Source: JAIOSF01 sp963677755 (GTDB lineage: Bacteria > Campylobacterota > Campylobacteria > Campylobacterales > Arcobacteraceae). Taken from it: 64,000 nucleotides of DNA. Made by a program: the position numbers and the translations under genes. The stretch covers positions 1,178,001-1,242,000 of the forward strand of contig OY782506.1 of assembly GCA_963677755.1 (NCBI GenBank), read 5' to 3'. Below the pieces are notes generated by a model. That model had not been told where the DNA came from. It searched no databases and saw nothing but the letters and a program-made list of their open reading frames with translations. Shown here one piece after another: positions 33,457 to 42,456 of this stretch (position 1 is the first letter of the stretch; each line of letters opens with the position of its first letter).

Positions 33457-35631
33457 ATGTCAAAAATTATATGGTCTAAAATTGATGAAGCGCCAGCTTT
33501 AGCAACTTACTCATTATTACCAATCGTAAATGCTTTTACTAAAGCTGCTGGAGTTGAAGTTGTTACTTCAGATATTTCACTTGCAGGTAGAGTTTTAGCT
33601 GCAATGGGTTTAGCACCTGATGAATTATCTAAATTAGGTAAAGTTGTTTTACAAGAAGATGGAAATATTATTAAACTTCCAAATATTTCTGCTTCTGTTG
33701 GTCAATTAAAAGATTGTATTGCTGAACTTCAAGGGCAAGGATATGATATTCCTAACTATCCTGAAAATCCAGTAAATGATGATGAGAAAGCTTTACAAGC
33801 TAAATATAGTACTTGTTTGGGTTCTGCTGTTAATCCTGTATTAAGAGAAGGAAACTCAGATAGAAGAGCTGCAAAAGCAGTTAAAAAATTTGCTCAAAAA
33901 AATCCTCATAGATTAAAGCAATTTAGCGAAAATTCTAAAGCTTATGTTGCTCATATGGAAGGTAACGGAGATTTTTATGGTAATGAAAAATCAGTAACTA
34001 TAGACAATGGACAAAAAGTTACTATTACTTTAAATGGAAAAGAATTAGCTTCTATTGATACACTTGATAAAGAGATTATTGATGCTACATATATGTCAGT
34101 GAAAGCTTTAAGAACATTTATTGCTAAAACTATTGAAGATGCAAAAACAAATGGTGTATTGTGGTCAATTCACTTAAAAGCAACTATGATGAAAATATCT
34201 GATCCAATTATGTTTGGTCATGCATTTGAAGTGTTTTTTCAAGATGTATTTAATAAATATGCAGATACATTCAAAGAATTAAATGTTAATCCAAATCAAG
34301 GTATGTCAGATTTAGAAAAGAAAATTGCAGGTCATGCAAAAGAGATTGAAATCAAAGCAGCGTTTCAAGCAGTTGTAGAATCTGACAATCCAGAAATAGC
34401 AATGGTTGATTCAGATAAAGGAACAACTAACTTTAATGCATCAAATGATGTAATTATTGATGCTTCTATGCCAGTAGTTGTAAGAGAAGGTGGAAAGCAG
34501 TGGAATAGAAATGGTGATGCAGTTGAATGTGTAGCTGTTATTCCAGATTCTACCTATGGTATGTTTCATGCAGAAATGGTAGCTGATTGTGTTAAAAATG
34601 GTCAATATGATGTAACAACAATGGGTTCAATGGCAAATGTTGGACTTATGGCACAAAAAGCTGAAGAGTATGGTTCTCATCCAACTACTTTTGAACTAAG
34701 TGAAGCTGGAACTGTTGAAGTTAAAGATGCAGCTGGTAATGTTCTAATGAGTCATGAATGTGAAGCTGGTGATATTTGGAGAATGTCTCGAGCAAAAGAC
34801 ATTCCAATCAAAGATTGGGTAAGACTTGCTGTTGAAAGAGCAAGAATAGAAAATGTTCCAACTATTTTTTGGTTAGATAAAAATAGAGCACATGATGCCC
34901 AAATGATTAAAAAAGTAAATACTTACTTACAAGAGCATGATACTGATGGTTTAGATATTCAAATTATGGATGTTACATCTGCTACAAGATTTACAAATGC
35001 AAGAGTAAGAGAGGGTAAAGATACTATTGCAGTTACTGGAAATGTTTTAAGAGATCACCTTACAGATATGTACCCTATTCTAGAATTAGGAACTTCTGCA
35101 AAAATGTTATCAATTGTTCCATTATTAGCTGGTGGTGGATTATATGAAACTGGTGCTGGGGGATCTGCTCCTAAACATGTTGACCAATTCTTAGCTGAGG
35201 GTCATTTAAGATGGGATTCATTAGGTGAGTTTTTAGCACTTGCTGAGTCTTTAAGATTCTTAGGAAATAAACATTCAGATTCAAAATTAGCTGCACTAAC
35301 AACTGCTCTTGATGTTGCCAATGACAGTTACTTAGATAACTCTAAAGAACCTTCAAGAAAATGTGGAGAGCCTGATAATAAAGCTTCTCACTTTTATGTG
35401 GCACAATATTGGGCAAAAGCACTATCAGAAGGTAATGATCCAGAGTTAGCTGCAAAGTTTGCTCCTGTTGCAGCTGCATTAACTGAAAATGAAGACAAAA
35501 TTATTTCAGAGCTTTTATCTGTTGAGGGTAAAGCACAAGATATTGGTGGATATTTTCATCCAGATGATGCAAAAGCTGAAGCTGCGATGAGACCATCTGC
35601 AACATTAAATACAATTATAGATAATATATAA
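33457..35631 (+). CDS. icd: NADP-dependent isocitrate dehydrogenase, monomeric type
   Basis: 724 aa, the normal length of monomeric IDH (IDH-II), which is unrelated in size to the 400 aa dimeric form. Conserved blocks include the N-terminal SKIIWSKIDEAPALATYSLL, ISASVGQLKDCIAELQ, LREGNSDRRAA, FGHAFEVFFQDVF and FWLDKNRAHDAQMIKK, and the cofactor region ELGTSAKMLSIVPLLAGGG. It oxidatively decarboxylates isocitrate to 2-oxoglutarate, giving NADPH. AAAGGA precedes the ATG. It is monocistronic, ended by a hairpin at 35640, and followed by mdh, so two TCA-cycle dehydrogenases are neighbours. Confidence 0.97.
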   Translation: MSKIIWSKIDEAPALATYSLLPIVNAFTKAAGVEVVTSDISLAGRVLAAMGLAPDELSKLGKVVLQEDGNIIKLPNISASVGQLKDCIAELQGQGYDIPNYPENPVNDDEKALQAKYSTCLGSAVNPVLREGNSDRRAAKAVKKFAQKNPHRLKQFSENSKAYVAHMEGNGDFYGNEKSVTIDNGQKVTITLNGKELASIDTLDKEIIDATYMSVKALRTFIAKTIEDAKTNGVLWSIHLKATMMKISDPIMFGHAFEVFFQDVFNKYADTFKELNVNPNQGMSDLEKKIAGHAKEIEIKAAFQAVVESDNPEIAMVDSDKGTTNFNASNDVIIDASMPVVVREGGKQWNRNGDAVECVAVIPDSTYGMFHAEMVADCVKNGQYDVTTMGSMANVGLMAQKAEEYGSHPTTFELSEAGTVEVKDAAGNVLMSHECEAGDIWRMSRAKDIPIKDWVRLAVERARIENVPTIFWLDKNRAHDAQMIKKVNTYLQEHDTDGLDIQIMDVTSATRFTNARVREGKDTIAVTGNVLRDHLTDMYPILELGTSAKMLSIVPLLAGGGLYETGAGGSAPKHVDQFLAEGHLRWDSLGEFLALAESLRFLGNKHSDSKLAALTTALDVANDSYLDNSKEPSRKCGEPDNKASHFYVAQYWAKALSEGNDPELAAKFAPVAAALTENEDKIISELLSVEGKAQDIGGYFHPDDAKAEAAMRPSATLNTIIDNI

Positions 35632-35639
35632 TTGCTATT

Positions 35640-35667
35640 TTACAAGAAGTATTATTACTTCTTGTAA
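35640..35667 (+). terminator. Perfect 12-bp hairpin after icd
   Basis: TTACAAGAAGTA pairs fully with TACTTCTTGTAA around a 4-nt loop, beginning 9 nt after the icd stop. The following bases are A/T mixed rather than a pure T run, so termination may be partial, or the stem may stabilise the 3' end. Confidence 0.65.
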
Positions 35668-35752
35668 CTAAATAATAATTTTCGATAAAATTAAAGTATC
35701 TATTTAAAATCTTTAATCTTTTATACAATATAATAACAAATTAAATTTCACA

Positions 35753-35823
35753 AAGTGCTATTATGTAAGTACTAAGTATCTAGTTCTCTATAAACTAACT
35801 ATTTAGCACTTAATATTTAGCAC
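35753..35823 (+). promoter_or_regulatory. Structured repeat-rich leader of mdh
   Basis: AAGTGCTA (35753-35760) can pair with TAGCACTT (35804-35811), enclosing a TAGTT/AACTA stem. TATTTAGCAC is repeated at 35800-35809 and 35814-35823. The block lies directly before the AAAAGGAG RBS of mdh. It could be a multi-site operator or a folded 5' UTR. Confidence 0.4.
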
Positions 35824-35840
35824 ATTAAAAAGGAGACTAT

Positions 35841-36791
35841 ATGGTTGGAAAAAGAGTTGCCATTGTTGGTGTTGGAAATGTTGGTTCTAGTGTAGCATAT
35901 AGTTTAGCAATGACAGGAGCATGTCATGAAATTATTTTACGAGCAAATAATGTAGATAGAGCAAAAGGGAAAGCACTTGACTTATCTCAAGCAGCACAAG
36001 CTGCTAGAAAACACACTGTTATTACCGTTGCTGAGACTATTGAAGATGTAAAAGACTGTGCAGTTATTGTTATAACTGCGGGAAGTCCACGATTACCTGG
36101 TATGAGTAGAGATGATTTACTTATTAAAAATGCCCAAATCATGAGAGATGTTATGGGTTCTTTAAAGAAAACATCTCCTGATGCTATCATTATCCCAGTT
36201 TCTAATCCACTTGATGCTATGGTTTATGTTGCACTAAAAGAAACAGGTTGGCCGAGAAATAGAGTACTTGGAATGGCTGGTATTTTAGATAGTGCGAGAA
36301 TGGCTCACTTTGTATATGAAAAACTTGGATATGGTGCAGGTCAAATTAGATGTTCTGTAATGGGAGGACATGGAGATGATATGGTTCCACTTCCTAGATT
36401 TTCAACTGTTGCAGGAGTTCCTTTAACTGATCTATTATCATGGGAAGATATCAACGAAATTATTGAAAAAACAAAAAATGGTGGAGCCGAAATAGTAAGC
36501 TTACTCAAAGATGGTAGTGCTTATTATGCACCTGCAAAAGCAACTGCAATTATGGTTGAAGCAGTATTAAGTAATACAAAACAAATTTACCCTTGTGCTG
36601 TAATGCTTGATGGTGAATATGGATATAAAGATGTAGTAAGTGGAGTTCCTGTTATGATTGGTGCTGCAGGTGCTGAAAAAGTGATTGAAGCAAATCTAAA
36701 TGATGATCAAGATAGAAAATTTGCCAAATCAGTAGGAAGTGTAAAACAACTTATCGATGCACTTTATACAAATAAGTTTTACGAAAAATAA
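35841..36791 (+). CDS. mdh: Malate dehydrogenase
   Basis: 316 aa, LDH-like family. The NAD site is GVGNVGSSVAY (residues about 10-20). The mobile substrate loop ITAGSPRLPGMSRDDLL has the Arg and Met-Ser-Arg pattern of malate rather than lactate enzymes. NPLDAMVYV and the catalytic His in MGGHGDDMVPLPRF follow. It interconverts malate and oxaloacetate with NAD. AAAAGGAG lies 5 nt before the ATG, behind an unusual repeat-containing leader. A strong bidirectional hairpin follows the stop. Confidence 0.95.
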   Translation: MVGKRVAIVGVGNVGSSVAYSLAMTGACHEIILRANNVDRAKGKALDLSQAAQAARKHTVITVAETIEDVKDCAVIVITAGSPRLPGMSRDDLLIKNAQIMRDVMGSLKKTSPDAIIIPVSNPLDAMVYVALKETGWPRNRVLGMAGILDSARMAHFVYEKLGYGAGQIRCSVMGGHGDDMVPLPRFSTVAGVPLTDLLSWEDINEIIEKTKNGGAEIVSLLKDGSAYYAPAKATAIMVEAVLSNTKQIYPCAVMLDGEYGYKDVVSGVPVMIGAAGAEKVIEANLNDDQDRKFAKSVGSVKQLIDALYTNKFYEK

Positions 36792-36801
36792 TTCCATATA
36801 C

Positions 36802-36838
36802 AATATTGATTTAATTTATATAAAATTAAATCAATATT
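36802..36838. terminator. Bidirectional terminator shared by mdh and ftsK
   Basis: A perfect 16-bp stem, AATATTGATTTAATTT with AAATTAAATCAATATT, surrounds a 5-nt loop. It lies between the convergent mdh and ftsK stops. The right arm covers the last codons and stop of ftsK (stop at 36826-36828), so the hairpin is partly protein-coding. Confidence 0.8.
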
Positions 36839-39045
36839 TCTCTATTCCCTTTTGCATTCGCTTCTGATAATACTCCGGTTTGTTCCAACTGCTCTATAAT
36901 TGTTGCAGATCTGTTATACCCTATTTTTAATCGTCTTTGCAAATAACTAATGGAACTTTTTTTGTCATGAATAACTACTGCTTTTGCTTCTTCATAAAGT
37001 TCATCTAAATCACCAACACTTGTAGTAGATGAATTAGAACTAAATCCCTCTTCTGCTTTCTCTTTTAAGAAACTCACATCATATTGTACTTCTCTTTGAT
37101 TTTTTAAGAATTCTACAACTTGTTCTATCTCTTTTTCATCACTCCAAGGTGCATGAATACGAACTAAACCACTCATACCAGGAGGTGTGAAAAGCATATC
37201 CCCTCTTCCAAGTAACGACTCAGCACCCATGGAATCTAAGATAATTTTACTATCTACTTTTTGCCCTACTTTGTAACTAATACGACTAGGTAGATTTGCT
37301 TTAATAAGACCTGTTACAACATCAACAGATGGTCTTTGGGTTGCAACTATTAGATGAATACCACTAGCTCTTGCCATTTGTGCAAGTCTTGCAATCGAAA
37401 GCTCAACCTCTTTCCCACTTGTCATCATTAAATCTGCTAACTCATCAATAATAATTACAATATAAGGAAATGGTTCATACCCATTTTTCTTTGCTTTTTC
37501 ATTATAGTTTTCAATATTTTTCGTACGAGTATCTGCCATCATTGCATATCGTCGTTCCATCTCTGCAACCATATTTGCTAAAGCATTTATAGCTTCCATT
37601 GGTTTAGTAATCACTGGTGTTAAAAGATGTGGAATATCATTATAAATAGAAAACTCTAACATTTTTGGATCTATCATAATAAGCTTTAAGTTATCTGGAG
37701 AATTTTTATATAATAAAGATAAAATCATAGCATTTAATCCAACACTTTTACCACTTCCCGTAGTTCCTGCAATAAGAAGATGTGGTAATTTTTTTAAATC
37801 TGTTATAAAAGGATTTCCAACAATATCTTTTCCTAAAATCATAGTTAACGGAGATGAAGCTTTTTGGAAAAGATCACTTTCAAGTATCTCTCTTATATAA
37901 ATAGTATCTGTTTCTTCATTTGGTACCTCAATACCAACAACATCTTTCCCAGGAATCGGAGCTTGAATTCTAATTGTTGTCGCTTTTAGAGCCATCGCTA
38001 AATCATCTTGAAGATTCAATATTTTAGAGACTTTTACATTTGGTGCAGGTTTAAATTCAAAAGTAGTAACAATAGGTCCTGTATATGTTCTTACAACATC
38101 TCCATCTATTTTAAACATACTCAATTTTTCTAATAAATCTTGTATCTTTTTATCTATATATGCTTCATTTATTTTTGTTTTTGTATCATGCTTAGGTTGG
38201 TAAAAAATATCCGTAGGTGGCAGTTTAAAGTCTTTTGGCTTCACTGAATCTCCTACTTCTATATCATCTAATAATTTTTTATTCTCTTCTAATTCTTCTA
38301 CCAAAATTCTATTTTTATTTGTTGTTTCTTTCTCTTTGGCTGATTGATCTATTATCTCTTCTAAAGTTGGTAATTTCTCTTCAACTTCAATATTTTCTAA
38401 ATTTTCAGAGATCTTTATAGGTGTAATATCTTCCTCTTTAATCTCAAAGTCAATAGGTTCTATCTCTTTTTGAGGTAAAGGGGAGTATATCTCATCTTCT
38501 TCAGAAATACTTATTTCAGCAGTATCACCAACCTCTTTAACAGTAACTTTTTGCTCATGGGCTCTTTGCATCTTTTGAGGTAGTTTTTTTATTTTTTTTG
38601 TAGGATATGTTATCTTAAAAAACTCAAAAAAAGAATTTTTAAAAGTAACAAACTTTTCATGAATAATTTCAGAACTAGATTCAAGAAGAACAAAGAAAGA
38701 TACAAACATTCCTATTAAAAATACTATCCAAAGTCCTGCAACGCCAATAAAAGGAGATAAATATCCTACAATATAATTACCAATTTTACCAGACATTACG
38801 CCATCAATTACTAATGATTGTAATACAATTATTGAAATAGATAATATGAATATTGCAATACTTTTAGAGATTGGATTCTCTATATGTGAAAAATTATATT
38901 TATATAGAGGATATAATAAAATAGGTAAGTATATATATGATAAATATCCTAAATATTCTTTTGAATATGTTGAAACTAAAAATCCAACTTTCCCTACACT
39001 ATTTGTGTCAGTAACAAAAATAGAGTATGAGAAAAAAATGAGCAC
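36826..39045 (-). CDS. ftsK: DNA translocase FtsK
   Basis: 739 aa from a GTG at 39045. Four transmembrane stretches are in the first 150 residues, then a Glu/Lys-rich linker (about 160-300), a RecA-like motor with Walker A AGTTGSGKSVGLNAM and Walker B IVIIIDELADLMM, and the C-terminal gamma domain SISYLQRRLKIGYNRSA. FtsK pumps chromosome termini through the septum and activates XerCD. The start is uncertain: the upstream frame stays open to the lpxD stop with no ATG, GTG or TTG, yet an AAAAGGA lies ahead of two ATA codons. The true N-terminus may include about 13 further residues. Confidence 0.95.
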   Translation of the reverse strand: MLIFFSYSIFVTDTNSVGKVGFLVSTYSKEYLGYLSYIYLPILLYPLYKYNFSHIENPISKSIAIFILSISIIVLQSLVIDGVMSGKIGNYIVGYLSPFIGVAGLWIVFLIGMFVSFFVLLESSSEIIHEKFVTFKNSFFEFFKITYPTKKIKKLPQKMQRAHEQKVTVKEVGDTAEISISEEDEIYSPLPQKEIEPIDFEIKEEDITPIKISENLENIEVEEKLPTLEEIIDQSAKEKETTNKNRILVEELEENKKLLDDIEVGDSVKPKDFKLPPTDIFYQPKHDTKTKINEAYIDKKIQDLLEKLSMFKIDGDVVRTYTGPIVTTFEFKPAPNVKVSKILNLQDDLAMALKATTIRIQAPIPGKDVVGIEVPNEETDTIYIREILESDLFQKASSPLTMILGKDIVGNPFITDLKKLPHLLIAGTTGSGKSVGLNAMILSLLYKNSPDNLKLIMIDPKMLEFSIYNDIPHLLTPVITKPMEAINALANMVAEMERRYAMMADTRTKNIENYNEKAKKNGYEPFPYIVIIIDELADLMMTSGKEVELSIARLAQMARASGIHLIVATQRPSVDVVTGLIKANLPSRISYKVGQKVDSKIILDSMGAESLLGRGDMLFTPPGMSGLVRIHAPWSDEKEIEQVVEFLKNQREVQYDVSFLKEKAEEGFSSNSSTTSVGDLDELYEEAKAVVIHDKKSSISYLQRRLKIGYNRSATIIEQLEQTGVLSEANAKGNREILI

Positions 39046-39084
39046 AAAGGCTACTGTTATAGATATTATTTTTGTAGCTATTAT

Positions 39085-40038
39085 TTATCCTTTTAATAAT
39101 TTTTGAATTTTACCTTGTAATTTTAACCAAACTCGATGCTCCATAAGTGGAAAACCAGCCCATTGTTTTTTTGGCTCTTTAATAGATTTTGTCACTCCAC
39201 CTCTAGCAGAAATAGTACTAAAAGGTGCTATCTCAAGATGCCCAGATGTTCCACTTTGTCCGCCCATTATAACATATTCATTTAATTTTGTAGAACCAGA
39301 TAGTCCCACTTGACCAACAATAATAGAACCTTTCCCAATAATACAGTTATGTGCAATATGTACTAAATTATCAATTCTTACACCACTTTCTATAATTGTA
39401 GAATTAAAGGCTGCTCTATCAATTGATGTATTTGAACCTATCTCTACATCATCACCAATAAGAACATTTCCATTTTGGTATATTTTGATATATTTGCCAT
39501 CTTTTGTATTAGCAAAGCCAAACCCATCTGCACCAATCACCGTACCAGAATGAATAATACAATCTTTCCCAACTACACAATCTCTATAAATTGTGACATT
39601 TGGATAAATAATTGTATTATCTCCTATTGTTACATTGTCCCCAATAAAACTACCCGCCATTATAGTACAATCAGCACCTATTCGAGTATTTTTTCCAATA
39701 TGTACATTTGTCATAAGAGTTGTATTATTACCAATTATTGCTTCTTCTCCATCACTTTCTATAAGTTTTGGAGCAAAAAAAGCACTGGCATATGCTAATG
39801 AAAGATAGGGGTGTTCACAAATAAGTGCTATACAATCATTTGGGACTAACGCTTTCATATCTTCAGTAACAAAAACAGCACAAGCTTTTGTAAGAGATAA
39901 ATCATCTTTATACTTTTTATTTTCTAAAAAAGATATCTCCGAAGAGGAAGCATTTTTTAAAGTATTTAAACCAGTAATACTCTTATCAATATTACATGAT
40001 ATTGAAAGTTTTTCACAGATTTCTTGTAAACTTTTCAC
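39085..40038 (-). CDS. lpxD: UDP-3-O-acylglucosamine N-acyltransferase LpxD
   Basis: 317 aa. The N-terminal uridine-binding domain ends about residue 95, followed by a left-handed beta-helix of hexapeptide repeats (IGNNTTLMTNVHIGKNTRIG and on). The catalytic His is in HIAHNCIIGKG, preceded by GADGFGFA. The C-terminus is a short helical tail. It adds the second acyl chain in lipid A biosynthesis. It lies 6 nt after ilvN and directly before ftsK, and the end of lpxD carries the putative ftsK ribosome-binding site. Confidence 0.95.
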   Translation of the reverse strand: MKSLQEICEKLSISCNIDKSITGLNTLKNASSSEISFLENKKYKDDLSLTKACAVFVTEDMKALVPNDCIALICEHPYLSLAYASAFFAPKLIESDGEEAIIGNNTTLMTNVHIGKNTRIGADCTIMAGSFIGDNVTIGDNTIIYPNVTIYRDCVVGKDCIIHSGTVIGADGFGFANTKDGKYIKIYQNGNVLIGDDVEIGSNTSIDRAAFNSTIIESGVRIDNLVHIAHNCIIGKGSIIVGQVGLSGSTKLNEYVIMGGQSGTSGHLEIAPFSTISARGGVTKSIKEPKKQWAGFPLMEHRVWLKLQGKIQKLLKG

Positions 40039-40044
40039 TATTAA

Positions 40045-40545
40045 TTATATTCTTTCCATAGCTACAACACCACTTCTTACTATCTCAATTGGTTTGTATT
40101 TTGCCATGATATTTATAAAATTTTCTATTCTATGTGGTTCATCTGTTGCAGATATAACTACAGCATCATGTGTAACATTTTGAATAGCTCCATTATAAGC
40201 TCTTGCTATTACGTCTATATCACTTAAGTTCTCTTCTACAGGGACTTTTATTAGTACTGTATCTTTCTCTATTGCATCTTTATGTTCAATAACTTTTAAA
40301 ACTGGTACTAGTTTATTAAGTTGTTTGACAATTTGGTCAATAACTCTTGCAACCCCTACAGTGATAATTGTAATTCTTGAATATTCACTATTAGGAATTG
40401 GAGCTACTGTTAGAGAGTCTATATTATATCCACGAGCTGAAAAAAGGTCAACAATTCTACTTAAAACTGACTCTCTATTGATAACAATAACTGAGAGAAC
40501 TTCTCTTTTTTCCTCTTTGCTATAAAAATCTTTAAAGTTATTCAT
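40045..40545 (-). CDS. ilvN: Acetolactate synthase small regulatory subunit
   Basis: 166 aa, an ACT-domain regulatory subunit: the N-terminal block VLSVIVINRESVLSRIVDLF, SARGYNIDSLTVAPIPNSEY, then RITIITVGVARVIDQIVKQL and a C-terminal ALS_ss_C region. It binds branched-chain amino acids and activates the catalytic subunit, giving valine feedback. Its ATG overlaps the ilvB stop as TAATG. The symbol ilvH would be equally fitting. No leader peptide or attenuator for Ile/Leu/Val was found upstream of ilvB. Confidence 0.95.
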   Translation of the reverse strand: MNNFKDFYSKEEKREVLSVIVINRESVLSRIVDLFSARGYNIDSLTVAPIPNSEYSRITIITVGVARVIDQIVKQLNKLVPVLKVIEHKDAIEKDTVLIKVPVEENLSDIDVIARAYNGAIQNVTHDAVVISATDEPHRIENFINIMAKYKPIEIVRSGVVAMERI

Positions 40546-42272
40546 TACTTCTCTCCTTGGCTTTTTTCTAGTAAAAGCATCTCATCTAAAGCATGTCCAT
40601 TTGGTACCATTGGTAGAACCTCTTCTCTTCTATCTATAATAACTTCAATCATAGCAACTTTATTAGATTCTACTGCATCTTTTAATGCTGCATCAAATTC
40701 TTCTTTTGTATGTACTTTATATCCTACACCACCCATAGATTGTGCAAGCATTGTAAAATCTGCTTGTATATCTAAAGTTGTTTCAGAAAGCCTGTCTTCG
40801 TAAAATCTAGTTTGCCACTGTCTAACCATACCTAAATAGTTATTATTTAAAATAATATTTATATGTGGTAAATTATACTGAGTACAAGTAATAATCTCTT
40901 GTATATTCATCATAATACTACCATCACCTGTAAAGTTAACAGATATTTTATCAGGATTAGCTCTTTTTGTCCCCATAGCGTATGGAAGCCCTACTCCCAT
41001 AGTACCTAAACCACCACTTGTCATCCATTGTCTTGGATAATTAAATGGGTAAAATTGAGCCGTCCACATTTGGTGTTGTCCAACATCTGTAGAGATAAGT
41101 GCATCATCTCCTAAAAGTTCTCCTGTTCTTTGGATTACCCATTGTGGCTTTAATCTATCACTATCTTCATGATATGCTAATGGATGTTCTTTTCTATATC
41201 CATGTAATTTTTCAATCCAAGAAGAATAGTCATTAAATTCAAAATCTTTAGTATGTTCTAAAATTTGTTTCATAACTATAGCTAAATCACCAACAATAGG
41301 ATAATTTGGTTTTACAATTTTCGCTATACTTGCTGGGTCGATATCAATGTGAACAACGTGTGCTTTTTTAGCAAAAGCATCTAGCCTTCCTGTTACTCTA
41401 TCATCAAATCTAGCTCCCAAACAAATAATCATATCTGTTTCACTCATAGCCATATTTGCAGCGTATTCACCATGCATACCAAGCATACCAAATAAAAGTT
41501 CATCATCACTTCTCATAATACCACGAGCCATTAAAGTCTCAACAACGGGTATTTTTGCCTGATGTGCGAAAGCTCTTATATCTTCATAGCAATTTGATAA
41601 AACTGCTCCACCACCAACATATAATACTGGTCTTTTTGATTCACTTATATGTTTTAAAGCAGCTTTAATTTGCCTAACATTCCCTTTTGTACTTGGTTTA
41701 TAAGTTGGTAATTCAAACTCTTGATCATAATTAAAATCTGCCAACTCTGCACTCACATCTTTAGGTAAATCAATATGAACAGGACCTGGTCTACCTGTTT
41801 TTGCTATATGAAATGCAATTTTTAAAACTCTTGTTAAATCTTTTACATCATTAACCAAAAAGTTGTGTTTTGTACATGGTCGGCTAATACCAACAGCATC
41901 AATCTCTTGAAAAGCATCTGTACCAATAACAGCTGTTGGCACTTGTCCACTAATTACAACCATTGGGATACTGTCTGTGTAAGCAGTAGCTAATCCTGTC
42001 ACAGCATTTGTAAATCCAGGTCCTGATGTAACAATTGCGACACCTACTTTACCACTACTTCTTGCATATGCATCTGCAGCATGTACTGCTGCTTGTTCGT
42101 GTTTTGTAAGTATATGTTGGAAATGGTCTTGTTTATAAATTTCGTCATATACATTCATTATAGCACCACCAGGATAACCAAATACAACTTCTGTATTCTC
42201 CCGTCTTAATGCTTCTATTACGATTTGTGAACCTGTTAATTGTTCACTTGTATTATTTGATTTGTAACTCAT
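40545..42272 (-). CDS. ilvB: Acetolactate synthase large catalytic subunit
   Basis: 575 aa ThDP enzyme. The N-terminal GSQIVIEALRRENTEVVFG, GYPGGAIMNVYDEI with the catalytic Glu in KHEQAAVHAADAYAR, and the ThDP motif GDGSIMMNIQE...NNNYLGMVRQW are all present. It condenses pyruvate with pyruvate or 2-ketobutyrate as the first common step for Val, Leu and Ile. It heads a minus-strand operon ilvB-ilvN-lpxD-ftsK, mixing amino acid, lipid A and cell division genes. The promoter lies within 42273-42456. Confidence 0.96.
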   Translation of the reverse strand: MSYKSNNTSEQLTGSQIVIEALRRENTEVVFGYPGGAIMNVYDEIYKQDHFQHILTKHEQAAVHAADAYARSSGKVGVAIVTSGPGFTNAVTGLATAYTDSIPMVVISGQVPTAVIGTDAFQEIDAVGISRPCTKHNFLVNDVKDLTRVLKIAFHIAKTGRPGPVHIDLPKDVSAELADFNYDQEFELPTYKPSTKGNVRQIKAALKHISESKRPVLYVGGGAVLSNCYEDIRAFAHQAKIPVVETLMARGIMRSDDELLFGMLGMHGEYAANMAMSETDMIICLGARFDDRVTGRLDAFAKKAHVVHIDIDPASIAKIVKPNYPIVGDLAIVMKQILEHTKDFEFNDYSSWIEKLHGYRKEHPLAYHEDSDRLKPQWVIQRTGELLGDDALISTDVGQHQMWTAQFYPFNYPRQWMTSGGLGTMGVGLPYAMGTKRANPDKISVNFTGDGSIMMNIQEIITCTQYNLPHINIILNNNYLGMVRQWQTRFYEDRLSETTLDIQADFTMLAQSMGGVGYKVHTKEEFDAALKDAVESNKVAMIEVIIDRREEVLPMVPNGHALDEMLLLEKSQGEK

Positions 42273-42380
42273 AAAACTTCTCTTTCTTTAAAAATATTTG
42301 GATTTTATCTAAATGAATATTAAGAGTTGATAAGAGTATAAAACTACAAAAATTAAGTAAATCTTAAAAAAAATATAAAA

Positions 42381-42425
42381 TTTAAGTTAATTTTAAGAAA
42401 AGAATAACATAAAATGGTGTATAAT
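42381..42425 (+). promoter_or_regulatory. 11-bp-spaced TTTAAG repeat and TATAAT upstream of the unknown gene at 42457
   Basis: TTTAAG occurs at 42381-42386 and 42392-42397, exactly 11 bp apart, and TATAAT lies at 42420-42425. The repeats end 22 bp before the -10, so an activator would sit over the -35/-45 region. In such AT-rich DNA the repeat may be chance. Confidence 0.35.
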
Positions 42426-42456
42426 AAGTAACAAAATAAAAAAGGAGGTTATTATT

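Noticed and set aside
39475..39798. 107-codon ORF antisense to lpxD, rich in Cys, Ile, Asn and Thr
   Set aside because: Its composition is the mirror of hexapeptide-repeat codons in lpxD; no start signal, so a shadow.
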